Below, piece by piece: positions 42,101 through 54,696 of a stretch of DNA of 64,000 nucleotides (position 1 is the first letter of the stretch; each line of letters begins with the position of its first letter). The notes below the pieces were generated by a model, which saw only the letters and a list, made by a program, of their open reading frames with translations, searched no databases and had not been told where the DNA came from. The stretch is taken from the NCBI GenBank assembly GCA_004519485.1, contig CP038122.1, forward strand, positions 62,001-126,000, read 5' to 3'. The DNA comes from Nannochloropsis oceanica (Eukaryota > Sar > Eustigmatophyceae > Eustigmatales > Monodopsidaceae). The position numbers and the translations under genes were made by a program.

Positions 42101-43507
42101 GCAGCAACAGCGGCAGTAGCAGGAGGAGTGGAGGAGGACGGGGATGGAGTACGGGAGGGGCCTATCAGTAGGGCTTTGCTGGGGTTAAAGGAGAGAGTGG
42201 ATGAGCGCTTGTGTGGAGAGATGAGGGTGGAGGGCGTGGGGGAGGAAGGACGGGCAGTGCTCGTGGGGGGGCTCGAGGTGTGGCTTCGATGGCAGTTGCA
42301 TGTCTTTGGCCAAGCGGCGTTGGCAGCGGCGGAAGCCACAGGGGTACCTCTTCTGTTACCCAAGGCCATGCTGTCGTCGCTGGCGTGGGTCGAGGAGACC
42401 TTGCTCCCGACTGCGTTGCAGATGGACTCGCCCTCCCTCCCTTTTTCGTCCTCGTCTGACTTCGAGCAGGTAGGGCCGCTTTCCCCTCCTGTCAGGCGCC
42501 CACGCACCACCACCACCATCACCACCACAAGCAGCAGCAGCAACCGCAACGAGCAGGAGAAGGAGGCAAAGACGACGTTTGCACTGGAGCTCTTCGCGGC
42601 CAGCATGATGGTGGTGAGTGATTGGATCGTTGTGCTACCTGATGCAGCTGTCGAGGTGACGAAAAAGGCTCAGCTCTGGTCAACCCATTTCTTCCTGCCG
42701 GGCCTGGCCGAGGAAAGGGGTGATAACGAGGGTGAAGACGAGGCCAAGAACCGCCGATGTGCGACCTTGACCCTCCTTCCTCAGCTTTGTCGTCTTGCGT
42801 ACCAACTCGGGTTGCAAGAGACGCGGCAGCAGCAGCAGGGATCGCAGCAGCAGCAGGAGGAAGAAGGGAGGATTGCGCTTCCTCCCTCTTTGGTGGAAGT
42901 GCTTGTGAGAGCGGTTGATTTTAAGGGGGAGGAAATGCCTTGGCATCGTTATCAGGACACGCATGTTGATTCCTACCGGTGTCTAGCGGGGCTGTTGGGA
43001 CTGTACGGACGAGTGAGAAGCACGAGGCCGGCGTTGACGTCGTTGGTGAATCGACTGACGAGTTTGTGTGTCCAGGAATTGGAGGAGGGCAGGAAGGAGG
43101 AGGGGGAGCCATCGGCAAGGGCCCGGGCGTTGTGTGCGGTGCTGGTGCGAGCGACGCCTGCTCTGACCGTCGCCGTCAGCCAGACCTTGGCTGATCTGAA
43201 GGCAACGGTGGGAGAGGTAGCAACCGCCGCCGCTGCTTCCTCTGTAGAGGAGGGGATGGTAAATGACGTGGACACGACGAAGGAGGAGGTACAGGTGACG
43301 TTGCGGGCGCGGTTGTTGTCTGTGTTGTTTGAATCGGCGGCGGAGAAGGCAAGGAAGACGCTATTGCCCAAGGTGGTTCGGTCGCTGGATGCAACGTTGG
43401 AGGGAGCGAAAGAGGCAGCGCCGGCTTCGGAGGGAGTGGTGCAGATTGCAAACACAATTGAAGCTTTGGGGGAGAATTTGCAGCGGTTGGCTGTGGAGAG
43501 TAGTTAG
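39173..43507 (+). CDS. NCAPG2: Condensin-2 complex subunit G2
   Basis: Three exons: 39173-39223, 39335-40996 and 41141-43507; about 1359 aa. CAPG2 is the HEAT-repeat subunit of condensin II, which compacts chromosomes with SMC2/SMC4, CAPH2 and CAPD3. Family-typical stretches include FTLEEFLQTVADKDQVKIW, VYFRAWKAASSPYLEAIE with CIQDFMHAAVHSSS, RLYNPILWRSLQ, LVDAFPLQNPDMG, LAFDSSSALVRLAVVEGL and TPRVRLAFVGLLQKVKAVRDIKFY. These follow the order in the animal protein. Both introns (111 and 144 bp) are multiples of three without stops; their translations (for example SLPPSIPLSLPLS) are clearly intronic CT-rich sequence. The ATG at 39173 sits in a good context (GCGCCATGG), and a stop at 39050-39052 closes the frame upstream. 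The C-terminal half has acidic, Lys-rich and Thr/Ser insertions. Confidence 0.92.
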   Translation: MAMEQMRKELLTVLGCKVSLYLLCFFALSLGRIIAFPLVLTLPLSPFLTKSLLQNPGDDAWSREVLQLVARDGAKDDDFTLEEFLQTVADKDQVKIWEGLASRLGPVLELVTAAEEEEEEEGEADQERLDDDGEVASPKRSKKAGGRNEEEIWQAFRLLSAVMALAQATLQVRPPAGKNSSSSSSSSALPEGLLQVMIALHDVLFQLWGLEGEALQGGIARVCEQWWKEERGGAEFLVAQTVPYLVAKSLEEDAKEVSVKRVYAMRGALLLLDYEEEATGPFRQLLLQCFLKPTYLRSADGRRLLTYLFGLHPALVADIHETVRSQLPYAKKKLVQAYGDVYFRAWKAASSPYLEAIETGCIQDFMHAAVHSSSPSLYVTLRLFLQAFHTNKRLRDVDAMLLRLYNPILWRSLQVASPTVRAQATGLLVDAFPLQNPDMGTIEAASLLQKQLDMLQALLLDPEPHVRVAAVVGVCRVLSVFWEAIPLHVTKQYITRLVGSLAFDSSSALVRLAVVEGLTELLEQPLAHPVLKQALPLTAPLLQDKTPRVRLAFVGLLQKVKAVRDIKFYQVVPVEHLLARFAVDAPKASSKALSARMADLLLNSYFPQVPPFIHSSLPPSIPLSLPLSLLSLSLPPFHPAHHSSLPPLPSPIRPWQGAGVTGSKQVSRCLTFLSQSKPAALAFYGRLRDHVGLGSVTRLTAMLLKCVFAALADQQAAAEARKEGGGGAGGQEGKGRKRKGVTVRLEKKRGREAMAVVDGMEEGEDRGDGAAAAAAEEEKKRMSEVDEATLSGMLEVISVMWTRIAPELSLPANQPAADLLHQTLESEDMSTLYDKLADPTSLLQLAALCPEIFAGALGGAMIKDLKEGVGREADLRAGPIAALLCAWGKTKEVVEMVCTGLGGGREGGEEENDSSSSKRKRGGKNLGGKKGGLGVELGDVGRLTPTRALAMLSHLLNGQGEAASRARGLLLEEEERAATAAVAGGVEEDGDGVREGPISRALLGLKERVDERLCGEMRVEGVGEEGRAVLVGGLEVWLRWQLHVFGQAALAAAEATGVPLLLPKAMLSSLAWVEETLLPTALQMDSPSLPFSSSSDFEQVGPLSPPVRRPRTTTTITTTSSSSNRNEQEKEAKTTFALELFAASMMVVSDWIVVLPDAAVEVTKKAQLWSTHFFLPGLAEERGDNEGEDEAKNRRCATLTLLPQLCRLAYQLGLQETRQQQQGSQQQQEEEGRIALPPSLVEVLVRAVDFKGEEMPWHRYQDTHVDSYRCLAGLLGLYGRVRSTRPALTSLVNRLTSLCVQELEEGRKEEGEPSARARALCAVLVRATPALTVAVSQTLADLKATVGEVATAAAASSVEEGMVNDVDTTKEEVQVTLRARLLSVLFESAAEKARKTLLPKVVRSLDATLEGAKEAAPASEGVVQIANTIEALGENLQRLAVESS

Positions 43508-43654
43508 GATAGAGATGGGAAGAAGGAGGGAGAGACGGGCTTACTCAAAAAAATAAAGTATCACTAATGTTACTGGTGGATTGCGCACGAGAAGGTAAAA
43601 AGAGCATAAGGACAAAGGACTGAATGTATATGGCACAGGGTGACATATACTTGC

Positions 43655-43827
<173 letters not shown>

Positions 43828-44150
43828 AAAAATTGAGGTGAAAGTGAGGATGAAGTAAGTCAGTGAAGTAGACGACCGATGCGAGAGAATGCAGAAACGT
43901 CAAAAACCAAAAAGAAGCAGATTAAAAGGAAGTAAGAAACATTGAAAATGCTAGCCTGAAAAGAAGGAAAGCCCGGAAGAAAGAAGGAATAAGTGCTACG
44001 GAACCATAGTATAATCACGACCTTGCACTGGCAAAAAGGACTCAAGCAATGAATCACACGCACAATCCCACAGCGCATTTCACGTTTGTTTCGTTTAATT
44101 TTCTTCAGCCCACCAGGCTGAAATCTTCGAATGAAATGCATGCAATTTAG

Positions 44151-47100
44151 CTAGCTTACTTCCACGTCTTCCTCCGTGGCAGGAATGTCCGCGCTGTTCT
44201 CCCCACTCTCCCACGATCTTCCCATGCCTACTTCATACTCATTCTCTATCTCCCCGTCATCCTCCTCGTCCTCGTCCTCGTCCTCGTCCTCATCCTCCGA
44301 ATCAACAGTGTTAGCCTGCGACCATGCAAACTCGTCGTCCAACATCGCATTGACCTTTTGTAACTGTGCCTTCCTGCCCTCCCTCCCCTTACCACCCACA
44401 CAACCTCCCAACAGCATCACCCTACACGTGCCCTTCCCCTTTCCCCCCTTCTCTTCGCTTACAGCGTGCTGGACTGACTTTGACTTCTCACCACTTGCAC
44501 ATTCTGGCCGTCGTTGTGCTTGTTGCTGTTCTTGTTGACTAAAATCAAAACGATCTTTCTCCTGATAGGGATATGAGACCTCTCCCGCACCAGAAGCAGC
44601 GACACGCGAATTGGAGGTTGAAGATGAGGAGGGCGCGTATGAACCCATCTGCTGTTTCCGTCTATAATAACTAAACACAACCGCACAGAAAAGCAATAAC
44701 AAGAAGCCTCCCAGCGAAAACAACCCACTCCCCATCCCCGACACCTCCAGCAGACCTTCCTCCGTCCGTCCCTCCCTCCCCCTCTTTTCTTCCACCTTCC
44801 CCACTCCCTCCTCGCTGACATGTTCATCCAGGACTACCCCACTGGGAAGCATGCGATAAGAGTGCACGTGTCCGTGTACGTCAAAGACCAACGCTTTCCT
44901 CAACACTGCCGTCGAAGCCTCATGCAGATGGTCGCTTAAGTGACCATACGAGGCAGCCGCCCTCGCCTTGATCCTATTGCTCATCGCCTGCCCCTCAGGT
45001 GCATCCAAATCAACCCCAATACTAACCCCGTGCGTCGCCCCCAACGAAGAAGCGAAAAGCCGACGTCCAAGCAAGAGCTCCTGTCGCTGCTGTCGCTGGA
45101 ACTGCTGCGCCTGCTGGTGTTTCTGCTGCTGCTGGTGCTTCTGCAGTAACTGCCGCTGCAACCTCTGCCTCATCCTTCCCACTGACCCATCCCGGGGCGC
45201 CCCCGTTCCCGCATCAACCCCTTCCTTCCTCCCTTCCTCCCACCTTCCCTCCTTTTCCTCCTCCACTCCCTCGGTAAGCTTAAAGCCATTCACATGCCTG
45301 ACATGAACGAGAGAGGGCTCAAGCTCCAACCACCGCCCCAGTGCTCTTCTCAGATCTACAGCTACCGCAGGTTCCGAAAAATCATCTAGATTCACCCCTC
45401 GTAAGATAAGCCGCAAGGACACTTTATATTTCAAGGCATTGCGTGCATGCATTGCTTCGTCAGCCGTGACACCACAGGAGGAAAAGGGACATCGGGCTTG
45501 CAGACAGAGGGATTGAGCTTCGAGGTAGGCGGAGGGAGGGCAGGAGGAGGGAGGGAAAGAAGGGGAGAGGAGGAAGGCAAATTGTTCGCAAAGTATGTGT
45601 TCGGATGTGGGAGGTGGGGTTGGGGGAGTAGAAGCAGAAGTAGTGGTGTCGTCTGTAATTACTGCTGCTTCTTTCTGGAGGAGCAGATATTGCTGCTGCT
45701 CTTCCTTGTGAGAATAAGCGACGCGAGTAGCAGCAGTGACTAGGCTCTCCTTGAAACAAACATGCAGCATCTGGTCCAAGGGCACCTGCGGCAAAGACGA
45801 GGAGACGCCACTACCACCAGCAGCAGCAACAGTACTAAAGTTCGACACCTTCCATCCTTCACTCGTTCCCCCCACCATTAAAGGCAGCAGCAATGAAAAT
45901 GCCTCCTCCTCCCTCAGTGCCCGTCCATCCCCCGTCGCCACAAGCGCATACAATTGCTCATCCGCCTCGGAAAGCTCTCCAGCCGTCACCACCAGCGTGT
46001 AAACCCCCCCCGGCACAGGCTCAAGGATTACGATTTTTTCGATGTTATTTTTTTCGTCCGGCCCGGGCAAGCCATTGGGGTAGTAATGTGTGCCATCAGG
46101 GGAGAGGAGGTGGAGGTCCAGGTCGTGGAGGAGCTGCTTTTGTGCGGTGTAGGCGTTGGGCGGGTCGATCCAGGAGAGAGTTACTTGCAGAGGGAGAGGA
46201 AGGATGGAGGAAGGGGAGGATGCGGATGAGGAAGAGTATGAGGAAGACGTGGAGGAGGAGGAGGAGGAGGTGGAGAGGGAGGAGGATATCTGGAAATAGT
46301 ACTTGCGCGACTGTCCGGAAGCTAAAGGCTGCTTATCTGCTAAAAACAAGGAAAATTGCCCATAAAAATCCAGAACAGCATCAACCTTTATCCTTCCATG
46401 TCCCTGGACGAGGTCCGGTGGATTGTAAAGAGGGATCAGCTCTTCCTCTAGCCGGAGCGCTTTGACAGGCACCGCAGAATTGACAAACAATGCTTTCAGA
46501 AGCGGCGCTGAGGGTTCTAGTACATCTTCACATTGGTAAGGCGGTCCACATTCACCCCTTCGCCGGAGGGCTGTCGCATAGTGGCCTTCTCTGAAATATT
46601 GACGGAGCAAGGCCGCAGCTCCTGCGACCAGGGGAGCGGCCATGGAGGTGCCTGCCATAGCGACGTAGCTGCAAGTACCCCCATTATCGTAGCCTGCAGA
46701 GCGCGCCGAGAGGATATATGAGCCGGGGGAAACGATGTCGGGTTTGAGCCTCCCGTCGTGGGTGGGGCCGCGAGAGGAAAATTTCGCGACAAAGTCCATG
46801 TCCTGGGATTGGCGCTCGGGGCCGCTTTCAGTCGCCCCCACGGTCAGGGCATTTTTGGTGGTTCCAGGCGAGCCAATGGAGTGGTAGCCGGTTTCGCCAT
46901 AGTTGCCGGCGGCGTAAATGATGAGAAAGTCTTGGTGTTCGTAGGCGAATTGGTCGATTTTCATGTCGTCGAACAAGTACCCTCCGACATTTATCCCCCA
47001 GGAGTTGGAATGAATCCGCGCCCCTGCCTCATAGGCGGGAGGGAAGAGCATCCGGTGGAAATCAGAGGGTGTGGAGAGGTTGCCATGCGCGTCGGCGATG

Positions 47101-49456
47101 TCAAAAAATGCGATTTTGGCATCACGAGCCATCCCCCTGTTTTGCCGGAGGGTTATTTCCGGGTTGCCATAACAGGCCTCGGAGACACAGTCCCCTTCGT
47201 CGCATCCGTGCAGGGGACAGGCGAACCAGGCATCGCAATTCCCGTCCCCTTTCCAGTCCTCGCACTCCACGTAGTTGTATTCGCTCAACTGACAATGCGT
47301 CCTTGCCAAACACGCGCCTGTGCACGCGAGAACCTCCCCCTCCTTACAGCCATACTTTCCTTTCTTACCCCCTTGCTCAGCGATCCCCGCCAAAAGCCCT
47401 CCCCCCTTCCTCTCCCTCTTCCCCTCCTCTTGCTCCTCCACAATCCCGGCGATAGATTCTTTTCTTCGCTCGCTCCCCCCCTTGTCCACTTCCTTCACAC
47501 CCCCCACTACCTCCCATTTCTTCTCTACACTCTCTGGTCCCTCCTCCATAATCCCGGCAATCGACCCACTCACATGCGTCCCATGCCCCTCCACAAAATC
47601 ACCCCCGTCCACAAAACTCACATACTGCACCACCTTCCTCTGCCTCATATCCGTGAGCGGTGCCTCCCAACCACTTCTCTCTATCCTCCCCCATGCCGAG
47701 TCAAAAAAAAAGCAACTCTCGTCGTCGAGCCCTGTGTCCGCCACACCAATCAGCTCCCCCTCGCCCGTCAGGCCTAGATCCCATAGTGGCCGTGCATGCG
47801 TCGCAGCATCCCCGCTTTGAATGATCCACGACGCCTGGTCATTCTGCAAACTATAACTTACCCGCGCTTGGATCGACAAAATGTCTGGATGAGAGGCAAT
47901 GAACGCGACAAGGCCCACCAAGCAGGCCTGCCGGTCCTCCCACCCTTCCTGGTCCTCGTTTTCTGCGAGGGGCATGCCATCGAGCAGACCAGCTAAAACT
48001 AAATGAGTGCTAGTTTCGTCCTTGAAAACGACATTTTCAAAACTGCAGGGCTGGTTTTCCTCTTGTAAACGCTGGAGACGGGAGAGGGTGGCGTCCCATG
48101 CATGCAAACGATCGGCGTACTGGGTCGAAGCGTATGACTGCTGAGGGCGCTGCTGCCCCTGCTGCAGAGGAGAAGATGAAGCAAAGTCAGAAGTAGATGA
48201 GAGTGATTCCTGATCCTGGCTCTCTTGTTGGTGTTGTTGTTGTTGCTGCTGCTGTTCCTGCTTCTGCATCTTCCCTCCTTCATCCACATTTTGCTGATGG
48301 TGCAATGCAGCAGCTGCACCAAAAAAGTGCTCGTGGAAACCGACAGCCGGCAGACGCTTCAGTTTTGGGAGGACCTTGCGCCATCGTGACATGAGGAAGC
48401 GGAGATGCCTGCCCATCTTGGCCGTTGGCGCAAAGGTGAGGATCAGCTCGGGCCCTGATTGAGTGAGGCTTTTGGGGCCCGTGGAAGAGGAGGAAGAGCG
48501 TTGTTGCTGCTGGTGCTCTTGCTGCTGCTGCTCGGGATGTCTTCGTTGTGCTTGCTTTCGTGCGCCAGTGGAGGGCTTGACGGGTTGCGGATGGAAGGGA
48601 GTATAGGACGCTAGGAATCCAGGGCTGATTTTGAGGTTGGCAGGCAGGGGCTCTACGTAAGAGATGAAGGAGGCTGGTTGCTGAAGAAGGGTGAGCGAGT
48701 AATCTGTTTTTGGGAGATGAATTTGGAGGGTACGAAGATAAGAAGGGCATAACAAATTACTGGCATTGTGTTACTTCTATTTTGGCGAAGAAAGCTACTG
48801 AGATAAGGCGAGCACGCACCTACTTCTCTCCCTTTCAATTTAAGGCACTTACCGTAGGGGGCATGCACCACAAAGCACATGGCGTCGTTCGACCTATCAC
48901 TGTGCACCGTGTAAAATCGTCCCTCCGGCAGCTCCTCCCTCACAAGCTTCACCAATGCCCGCCCTTTGGTGTAAGGGCTGCAGGCCAAGTAAGCAGCAGA
49001 CCCGGTCGGATTCTTCTCAAGTATCGACCATTGAAAGTCAAGGGCATCATGAAAGAGTGCGTCATCCTGACCAAACTCTACTTCGCCCGCCGTTTGCAAA
49101 ACACGACTAAAAAGGTCCAAGGAGATACGGGCAGAGTTCTCTTGCTGGCTGCGATGATCTTGATAGTGAATATGGTTCTTCTTGTTGCTGGCAAGAGGCT
49201 GCGATGAGGGTAATAAGGGGGGCTGTGACGCGTCTTTCTTTGCTTCCAGTTCTGCTGCTTGTCCTTGCCGCATGCGTCGACTCAGACTCAGCAAGCTGGC
49301 AAAGCGATGTGCCGGCTCTATCTTTATAAAGGCTTTCGCAGTTGCCTCACCCAGATCCGGCTTGGTGTCACCGTATAGTCGCCAGGCCGGGGGTAGAAAG
49401 CCGTCGCATGGTTGCACGAGGAGAAGGGCAAGGAGGAGAGAGGTTGGCCGGGGCAT
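44151..49456 (-). CDS. Large subtilisin-like (S8) serine protease with LNR-like Cys insert and C-terminal membrane anchor
   Basis: Two exons on the minus strand, 49456-48853 and 48703-44151 (donor G/GTAAGT, acceptor AAAACAG), 1718 aa. A signal peptide is evident (SLLLALLLVQPCDGF). The catalytic triad is complete: Asp in LIGVADTGLDDES, His in GHGTHVSGSIAG and Ser in AGTSMAAPLVAGAAALL; the oxyanion Asn is in HSNSWGINVGG. Between His and Asn sits an insertion of about 130 residues with a Cys-rich segment (WKGDGNCDAWFACPLHGCDEGDC) resembling a Lin-12/Notch repeat. After the protease comes a beta-rich region (VTLSWIDPPNA, DLDLHLLSPDG, GGVYTLVVTAG) like the C-terminal domain of Kp43-type subtilases. 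Near the end, LGGFLLLLFCAVVFSYYRRK is a transmembrane helix with a basic stop-transfer, then an acidic cytosolic tail. It is predicted to be a type I membrane protease facing the lumen or outside. The N-terminal 330 residues may be a propeptide. Gln-rich runs are repeat-derived. Confidence 0.92.
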
Positions 49457-49785
49457 ATGTGCGTGAAGGAGCGGAAGAAAAAACAGCCGGCCGATCAGAA
49501 TAATATGGTGGTCATGGACTGTGGAGGGTTTGGGGTAAGAAAGGGGATGAGACAGTGTACGGGACGTGGGCGCATGCTCCTTGCTTTTTGAAACGGGCTT
49601 CGCGTAACGGAACGCTGCTTGCTTCTCCGCCGGGCGGCACCTGCATCATATTCACACGAGCACTTATTACCAACCATTCATACGTCCTCGGCTAGCCATA
49701 GAGAGCCGTCACTATACTTCCTGCACACCATAGGAGTGATCTCTCCATCTCTATTGCGAAGAAACGTCGTCTTCTCCCAAGCAAC
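49457..49785. promoter_or_regulatory. Shared upstream region of the S8 protease and AlaX genes (inferred)
   Basis: 329 bp between divergent start codons, inferred to contain both promoters. No distinct element was identified. Confidence 0.4.
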
Positions 49786-50682
49786 ATGACCTCCTGTCCC
49801 CTCCGTCCGACCGAACGACTCTACCTGGACGACACGCACCTGTATACGACGACGTCCACCGTGTTGGCCGTGGAGCCTGTGACCGTCCCGGGTGATAAAG
49901 ACTCGATGCGTTTCACTGTGGTGACCGAGGCCACAGTATTCCATCCGCAAGGCGGAGGACAGCCATCTGACGTGGGATGCATCGTTTGCGATGGTGATGC
50001 TGGCGTCACCTTTGTCGTTGACAGCGTGCGAAGTGGCGAGGGCGGGGTCATTTATCATTTTGGCACCTTGGCTTCCACCACAGACCAGCACGAGGACGGG
50101 AATAGTAGCAACAGCAGCAGCAGCTGCAGCAATTGCAGCATTTGCCTTCCTTTTCATGTCGGCCAGGCAGTAACACTCGAGATTGACGCGGATAGCCGAC
50201 GGCTCCACTCCCGCTTGCACTCGGCGGGCCATGCCTTGGACGTGGCGGTCCTTCAACTAGGCATGCAACTTCGACCATCGAAAGGGTATCACTTTCAAGA
50301 CGCGCCGTATGTCGAATACTTTGGACGGCTTCTTCCAGAGGCTGGCACCGCCGTTGAAGTTGCTACGGCACTCACAGAGAAAATGAAGACATTAGTTGAA
50401 GCTGACATTCCTTTTGAAGTAAAGGTTACTTCAAAGGTGGATGCAGCTAAGCTGTTGCCAGGGGGGAAGGACGACGTGGCCCATTTTGCGGAGGAGGCGC
50501 TGGTGAGGTTGGTCTCAGTGGGGGGAAATTTGTGCCTGTGTGGAGGGACCCATGTGAAGAGCACAGGCGAGTTGGGCATGGTAGAAGTGACCAAGATTAA
50601 AACAAAAAAGGATGTGACGAGGATCAGTTATCGGTTGAAGGTTGGCGCGGAGGAGGAAGTGAAGAAGTGCAGTGAGGTCTAA
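49786..50682 (+). CDS. AlaX-type free-standing alanyl-tRNA editing protein
   Basis: Single exon, 298 aa. It matches the editing half of alanyl-tRNA synthetase without the synthetase core. The N-terminal beta-barrel has ATVFHPQGGGQPSD (residues 50-62). The zinc site is formed by HSAGH (H145, H149) and CGGTH (C242, H246), and all four ligands are present. Such proteins (AlaX, AARSD1) deacylate Ser- or Gly-mischarged tRNA-Ala, protecting translation fidelity. The presence of the N-terminal GGQ-type domain puts it with the larger AlaX-II/AARSD1 type. A short Ser/Asn/Cys insertion (residues about 104-120) comes from AGC repeats and lies in a loop. The start follows a good ATG context. It is divergent from the S8 protease gene, with no functional link evident. 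Confidence 0.93.
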   Translation: MTSCPLRPTERLYLDDTHLYTTTSTVLAVEPVTVPGDKDSMRFTVVTEATVFHPQGGGQPSDVGCIVCDGDAGVTFVVDSVRSGEGGVIYHFGTLASTTDQHEDGNSSNSSSSCSNCSICLPFHVGQAVTLEIDADSRRLHSRLHSAGHALDVAVLQLGMQLRPSKGYHFQDAPYVEYFGRLLPEAGTAVEVATALTEKMKTLVEADIPFEVKVTSKVDAAKLLPGGKDDVAHFAEEALVRLVSVGGNLCLCGGTHVKSTGELGMVEVTKIKTKKDVTRISYRLKVGAEEEVKKCSEV

Positions 50683-51008
50683 GGGTATACGGGGAAGAGG
50701 AAGTGGATGCATATAAATAGTACTTTGTGAGATGTAGCTGAAGGATAAGACGGAGCAACACGACAAACTAAACATCTTGTATAATCAAAAAAGAGACGAG
50801 AAATAGTGGGGAGGTGTTGTGAGTTTGAAAAGTCTTTATTTCTCTTCTTCTGTTTGTTGTTTTGAAGCCATGTTTCAATAAGTACCAGGGCGCAGGTGGG
50901 ACAACGCATCGAAAAGGACACCATCTCCTCCATGATTTCCTCATCCACCTTTCCTGCAGCGGTGGCGGGGTTCGAGAGGGGGGTTAAAGGCTCCAAAACG
51001 TTGCCCAT
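50679..51008 (-). CDS. Doubtful small ORF with a CxxC motif
   Basis: A 109-codon minus-strand ORF starts MGNVLEPLTPLSNP and contains VDEEIMEEMVSFSMRCPTCALVLIETWLQ. The first 55 codons look coding. A TATAAAATT element lies about 25 bp upstream of the ATG. The rest reads like 3' UTR of the convergent AlaX gene, and the ORF overlaps the AlaX stop by 4 bp. A spliced small gene is possible (a potential donor lies at CTG/GTACTT near 50884); an isolated chance ORF is equally possible. Confidence 0.3.
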   Translation of the reverse strand: MGNVLEPLTPLSNPATAAGKVDEEIMEEMVSFSMRCPTCALVLIETWLQNNKQKKRNKDFSNSQHLPTISRLFFDYTRCLVCRVAPSYPSATSHKVLFICIHFLFPVYP

Positions 51009-51798
51009 CCAACCCCAATAATTTTATACTGATTCTTGATTCACTTATATATCAATCAAGTGAGTGGATATATAAACGGGCTCTCTCTGCCCTGTCATCT
51101 ACGAAATGTCTTAGTGTCTGTGCGAACATTGCATCTTATAACCTCTTCACTCCATTCTTCCAAGGTACATCTTGTCTCTTTCACTTTCGTCGTCTTGAAA
51201 TTTCTTAATCCGCACAGCTTCACAATCATCTCTACCTCCTCTTCTCATATTCTATTCACATTCTGTAACAAAATAGGTTCTAGCTTTAATCCTCGCTTGG
51301 AGTTTGGTCTGTCTTTTGTCTCCCCTTCTCTTTACCGTTCGACCGCAGCTCCCTACACAAATACAGACACGCACTTCGATTTATCTTCTTTCACGTGAAT
51401 CACAATATATAATTATAAGTAAGTTCTTCATTCACGGACTTACAGATGCGCGTGCATTTGTTGATTCGGTTATAGTCACCACGTCGACGTGTTGTCCATC
51501 TCACCATCCTTTTTATATCTCGCTCTGATTCCATTGTTTGTTCTATCTCTTTTCCCCCTTTCTCTCCCCCTTCCATCGTATTCTTTCGCTTCTGTATGTT
51601 GTTTGATATTTCTTCTCTCTGGCTTCACACAAAACTGTGGTTTCTTTTTGAGCTTCCCTTTTCGCGTTTTCCGACCGGGGAGGAAGGGAGGGCGATTTTT
51701 CTCGTGTCTTTCACGTCTCTGAAGTTTTTCTACTCACATCCTCTTGCTTTGCTTCTTCTTATTTTCGCATATCCTGAATTGTATTCTTGTTACCTCAA

Positions 51799-51858
<60 letters not shown>

Positions 51859-52082
51859 CCTCTCTTTCTCGTCTTGTTTTGGATTTCGCTTCGAGGCGGT
51901 ATGTTCATAGGGAAAGATAGATGTACGTACACGAAAACTAATGAGTACTGACACTCACTGAAGCGCTTGCTGGTTGGTTGAGGCTGTAGGATGGAGGAGA
52001 GAGAAAACAGTCCCAAGAACTCCAGCTTTCTCTTTCTGCCCCTCTCCATATCTACTTTCTTCCTCCTCTTTTACCTTTATAG
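51009..52082. other. AT-richer intergenic region, no gene recognised
   Basis: Pyrimidine-rich, AT-richer than the genes around it, with a CT run at 51806-51865. ORFs are short and low complexity. Confidence 0.5.
51806..51865. repeat. (CT)n microsatellite
   Basis: About 50 bp of near-pure CT repeat followed by CCCTCC, in the 3' flank of the HSF gene. Confidence 0.95.

Positions 52083-54696
<2,614 letters not shown>

Noticed and set aside
46758-47777. 339-codon plus-strand ORF within the S8 protease locus
   Set aside because: The minus strand carries the complete catalytic triad in one frame; the plus ORF is a shadow.
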